Part shown: piece by piece, positions 61,390 to 64,000 of the stretch
How the letters are laid out: each line of letters starts with the position of its first letter
Position numbering within the stretch: position 1 is the first letter of the stretch
Assembly: GCA_021772985.1 (NCBI GenBank)
Contig: JAJFKX010000014.1
Span: 1-64,000 of the forward strand
DNA from: Gammaproteobacteria bacterium
GTDB lineage: Bacteria; Pseudomonadota; Gammaproteobacteria; Xanthomonadales; Wenzhouxiangellaceae
DNA length: 64,000 nt
Direction: 5' to 3'
Made by a program: the position numbers and the translations under genes
Notes under the pieces: generated by a model
What the model saw: the letters and a program-made list of their open reading frames with translations, nothing else
Databases searched by the model: none
Told to the model about the DNA's origin: nothing

Positions 61390-64000
61390 TCAGTTACAAT
61401 TACACAGCACATCAGAAACAAATTCAGAAATGGCTCCACCAAGACTCTGGCCTACATGTGTGCTATTTATTCCCCCTCCAACTGTTACTGCCAGGTCACC
61501 AACGTCGTATACAATTCCAACTGGCCCACTGGCATCCTTTGCCAGCTCGACTGCAGCAGCCTGGGGGCCATAAAAAATACCAGTTAGTGCTGTACCAGCA
61601 TATGGGACTGCCGCTATTGTCTTTTTAAATGCCCTTTTCCCGAACGCTCTTATTTTATTTACATCATCAGCAGGAATAACCAGTTGCTGTGCTCCTCCTC
61701 GTCTGGTGGCATTTCCTTCAGACTCAAAGTATTGCCCTCCCGTATCAGGGTCTGTAACTACGGGATGTGTCTTAGCGCCACTTTCAGCACTGGCTTGTAC
61801 TTCTCGATTAAATTGATTCTGTTCACTTGCATGAACAGGCCCTCTATCTACATTAGGGCTAACATCACTATAGGTATATACGACTTTACCTTCTTTCGTG
61901 TCATTTAACCCCGCAGCAACTTCATCAATAACTGTCTGGTCGGCTGATCCTGTTAGTGGAGCACGTACTCCGTTATTATCTTCTTTAAGTTGTTTTGCGA
62001 GCTTTTCAGCAAGACTCTCACCCTCACGCTCAAGCAGACGTTGTTCAATAATTTGCTGGCCTGCGGATGGTACTTTGCCTGTGGGATCTACTAAACTCAG
62101 CGGATTGTTTCTAACGTAGGCGTACCGATTCCATGACTGTGGATTGATCGCATTCCCCATAATCGGGTCGATACTTAAGAACCGCCCTAGATAAGGAGCA
62201 TAGTATCGGGCACGCATATAATCCAGATCATCGTTGGCATCCAACTCATCATTTGAATCACGTTCATGCCCGGTAAATAAATGTGTTTCTAACTCAGCTT
62301 CCACTCCTGACTTAAATGCAAACCCACCAAATGGAAAATAGTCATATTCAGCAACCACTGTCCCTTGTTGATCGCTGACCAAGCGGGTGCTGCTAAGATG
62401 GTCAGCATGAAAATACCGATATTCCACACCTCCAGGCCCGGGATGACGAGCTGCCATAAGTGAGGAGCCGCTGTAAACATAATCACGTTTCCATGACAGT
62501 TCGTTGCCAATCTCGCTAAACTCACTCAGCACATTTTTAGCAGCACCTCGCACTGTCCATTTTATTTCATTGGTCAGATTATCCTGCACACCAATACGCT
62601 GGTTATCTGGACCATAAATAAAATATCGCGTGTGATTGCTAAAATTGGATGCACTAACCATATTAAAGGCATCGTAACTAAGCACCCGGTCATTCCAATG
62701 GGTGATATTGCCAAACTCATCATAACTATAAGAAACACCATCGACTTCGCAGTCACCATCCATATCGCTTAACCGGTTTGTATCCGGGTCGACACAGAAA
62801 GGTACTCCTTCACCATCAGTGATCAATTGTGTAATATTTCCGTATTGATCGTACTGTGCGGTTTGAACCAAATTACTAACAACCCCCCTGGTTAAACGAC
62901 CAACACCATCGTAATCAAATATGTCATTATCTATTCCCGTAATATTTTCTGATTTATCATAGTTATAAATCCCACTACTCCAAATTACATCTTCCATAAT
63001 ATTCGTTAGAGTAATTTCACCTACTCGAGGAATTCCGGATACATCCAGGCTAATGTCCTGCCTATTGCCGTTCACAAAAGACAGTGAGGATCTTATGCCT
63101 CTGGAATAAGTGGCGGCTACCAGTGGTTGGCTAGTGTCAGCAACCGCTACTGGTAAACCATGGTTATATTGATAAGTTAGATTCAAAGAGGCCGTAGGAC
63201 CACCTACTTTGATTGCTGAGGGATAACCAGTTGATTCAGGCGATCCAGCAGCGTTATAACCAAGTGTCATTTCAAATAGCAAATCCCGTCGATTATGAAA
63301 TACGCCACTTGCATCATAGGCAACGGTAGAAGTATCTGACTGGGTCAACAACCCTGCTGGATGTATGTATTTATACCTTTCGGTAATAACAAAATGATTA
63401 ATTAAGGTTAAAGCCGGATCTGCCGGATTTGCTGGTATATAATTATGCCGTTTAACCCTGACCAGCTTGCCGGCCCGTTTATCACCACCTGAATTTGAAG
63501 CTGCATAGTATGATTCTGTAATGGGGCGATTTTCACCAGCCAACACTTCTGAAGTGATCACTGCTCTCCCCAGGTGATCGTAGCTTGTTGTTAATGTGCG
63601 TGATCCCTTGATACTGCGATAGGCGTTACCTAAAACATCAAAGTCACTGTTGACCAGTGTATTTGATGTCTCAACATCACTGCTCCCGATTAACCAGCCT
63701 GCATTATTATAATTAAAAGTGCGCGATTGAACACCAAAATCAACTCCAATCAAATTCCTTTTTACATCATATGCATAGTTAACAATCGCTGCCGCACCAT
63801 TATTGCCGGCAGGTTCAATGCGTGATATTGGAAGATCTCTAACTGGATCAAATATTGTCGTTTTGTGATATGGATTCCCACCGCTGCTATAGTGAGTAGT
63901 CACTGTTCTTGCCCCGGTATAAGTGGTAGTGACTATTGCGCCATCCGGGTTAATGATAACTGTAATATTGTCGAACACGTCATAATCAAACATGGTATAA
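61390..64000 (-). CDS. RHS/YD-repeat protein, 3' part with variable C-terminal tip (5' end outside the window)
   Basis: The frame is open to the right edge without a stop, so the annotated part is the C-terminal 869 or so residues. It has many YD repeats (YDHLGRAVITSE; YDGVGRLTRG; YDEFGNITHW; YDAFNMVSAS), then the RHS core end ARYYAPYLGRFLSIDPIMG, AYVRNNPLSLVDPTG, which is where the core stops. The last 238 residues are a unique tip: a helical start (QQIIEQRLLEREGESLAEKLAKQL), a charged middle (VVTDPDTGGQYFESEGNATRRGG), then a hydrophobic Gly/Ala region and CNCN end. RHS proteins carry such tips as toxins for export between cells. The tip family is not recognised and no immunity gene is visible. 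Confidence 0.9.
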   Translation of the reverse strand, partial: YTMFDYDVFDNITVIINPDGAIVTTTYTGARTVTTHYSSGGNPYHKTTIFDPVRDLPISRIEPAGNNGAAAIVNYAYDVKRNLIGVDFGVQSRTFNYNNAGWLIGSSDVETSNTLVNSDFDVLGNAYRSIKGSRTLTTSYDHLGRAVITSEVLAGENRPITESYYAASNSGGDKRAGKLVRVKRHNYIPANPADPALTLINHFVITERYKYIHPAGLLTQSDTSTVAYDASGVFHNRRDLLFEMTLGYNAAGSPESTGYPSAIKVGGPTASLNLTYQYNHGLPVAVADTSQPLVAATYSRGIRSSLSFVNGNRQDISLDVSGIPRVGEITLTNIMEDVIWSSGIYNYDKSENITGIDNDIFDYDGVGRLTRGVVSNLVQTAQYDQYGNITQLITDGEGVPFCVDPDTNRLSDMDGDCEVDGVSYSYDEFGNITHWNDRVLSYDAFNMVSASNFSNHTRYFIYGPDNQRIGVQDNLTNEIKWTVRGAAKNVLSEFSEIGNELSWKRDYVYSGSSLMAARHPGPGGVEYRYFHADHLSSTRLVSDQQGTVVAEYDYFPFGGFAFKSGVEAELETHLFTGHERDSNDELDANDDLDYMRARYYAPYLGRFLSIDPIMGNAINPQSWNRYAYVRNNPLSLVDPTGKVPSAGQQIIEQRLLEREGESLAEKLAKQLKEDNNGVRAPLTGSADQTVIDEVAAGLNDTKEGKVVYTYSDVSPNVDRGPVHASEQNQFNREVQASAESGAKTHPVVTDPDTGGQYFESEGNATRRGGAQQLVIPADDVNKIRAFGKRAFKKTIAAVPYAGTALTGIFYGPQAAAVELAKDASGPVGIVYDVGDLAVTVGGGINSTHVGQSLGGAISEFVSDVLCNCN

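Noticed and set aside
1-64000. CRISPR array, tRNA or rRNA genes
   Set aside because: None was seen by reading; no regularly spaced direct repeats and no cloverleaf with CCA-type end or rRNA motifs were noticed, though this was not a computed search.

Overview
The window reads as a chromosomal segment of a moderate-GC gammaproteobacterium. The evidence is a YbiT-type ABC-F ATPase, the paired DUF3999/DUF2339 genes, TetR/LysR/MarR regulators of gammaproteobacterial type, a secreted FG-GAP protein ending in a DGFE motif, and an IS110-family element at the left edge. I cannot name the genus. By eye I found no rRNA, tRNA or CRISPR array. Most genes stand alone or in groups of two to four, with many convergent and divergent pairs.

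Layout. 0-9 kb: the start of an IS110-type transposase, a palindromic dispersed repeat, an orphan gene, a secreted cyclophilin, ybiT, the DUF3999/DUF2339 membrane pair and a Gly-rich membrane peptide. 9-18 kb: a methyltransferase, a PhyH-type oxygenase, a secreted FG-GAP protein, and M13 and M28 peptidases. 18-23 kb: a membrane-anchored LuxR-type regulator with a membrane partner, a TIR-domain gene with a small upstream partner, a GH18 enzyme lacking a signal peptide, and a TetR/membrane-protein divergon with visible operators. 23-32 kb: an epimerase, a TIM-barrel glycosidase, an ECF sigma operon, a structured MITE-like element, an iron/2-oxoglutarate oxygenase, an EEP nuclease, DUF899 and RDD proteins. 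32-43 kb: MarR with a serine-hydrolase lipoprotein, a cupin/CMD pair opposite a LysR gene, two orphan genes, TetR with an ABA4-like membrane operon, a coiled-coil orphan and a DUF885 lipoprotein. 43-50 kb: two tandem phosphatidylserine-decarboxylase-like enzymes flanked by two orphans, then a LysR / beta-carbonic anhydrase / SulP module. 50-64 kb: an RsgA-type GTPase, a large secreted beta-propeller dihaem protein, a 1720-residue secreted glycosidase-like protein with Ig-like repeats, and the 3' part of an RHS protein with a 238-residue variable tip.

How genes work together. Several regulator-target pairs can be read from the DNA: TetR with palindromes at 22127 and 22175; TetR with TTGTC/TGTCAA sites near 38837; MarR with a TTTGCGCAAA site; LysR with an 18-bp palindrome at 35833; and LysR/carbonic anhydrase/SulP, which looks like an inorganic-carbon uptake unit. 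A C-terminal module (GSWFxP...GxGxxxE, WF, GGxF) occurs once in the cyclophilin and twice in the dihaem protein, so two unrelated secreted proteins share a tail.

Best candidates for undescribed biology: the TIR gene with its 91-aa partner (19.4-20.5 kb); the tandem PSD/PsiD-like decarboxylases with non-standard cleavage motifs (43.9-46.3 kb); the RHS variable tip followed by an AT-rich gap without a recognisable immunity gene; and a cloverleaf-like inverted-repeat element at 27.2-27.5 kb.
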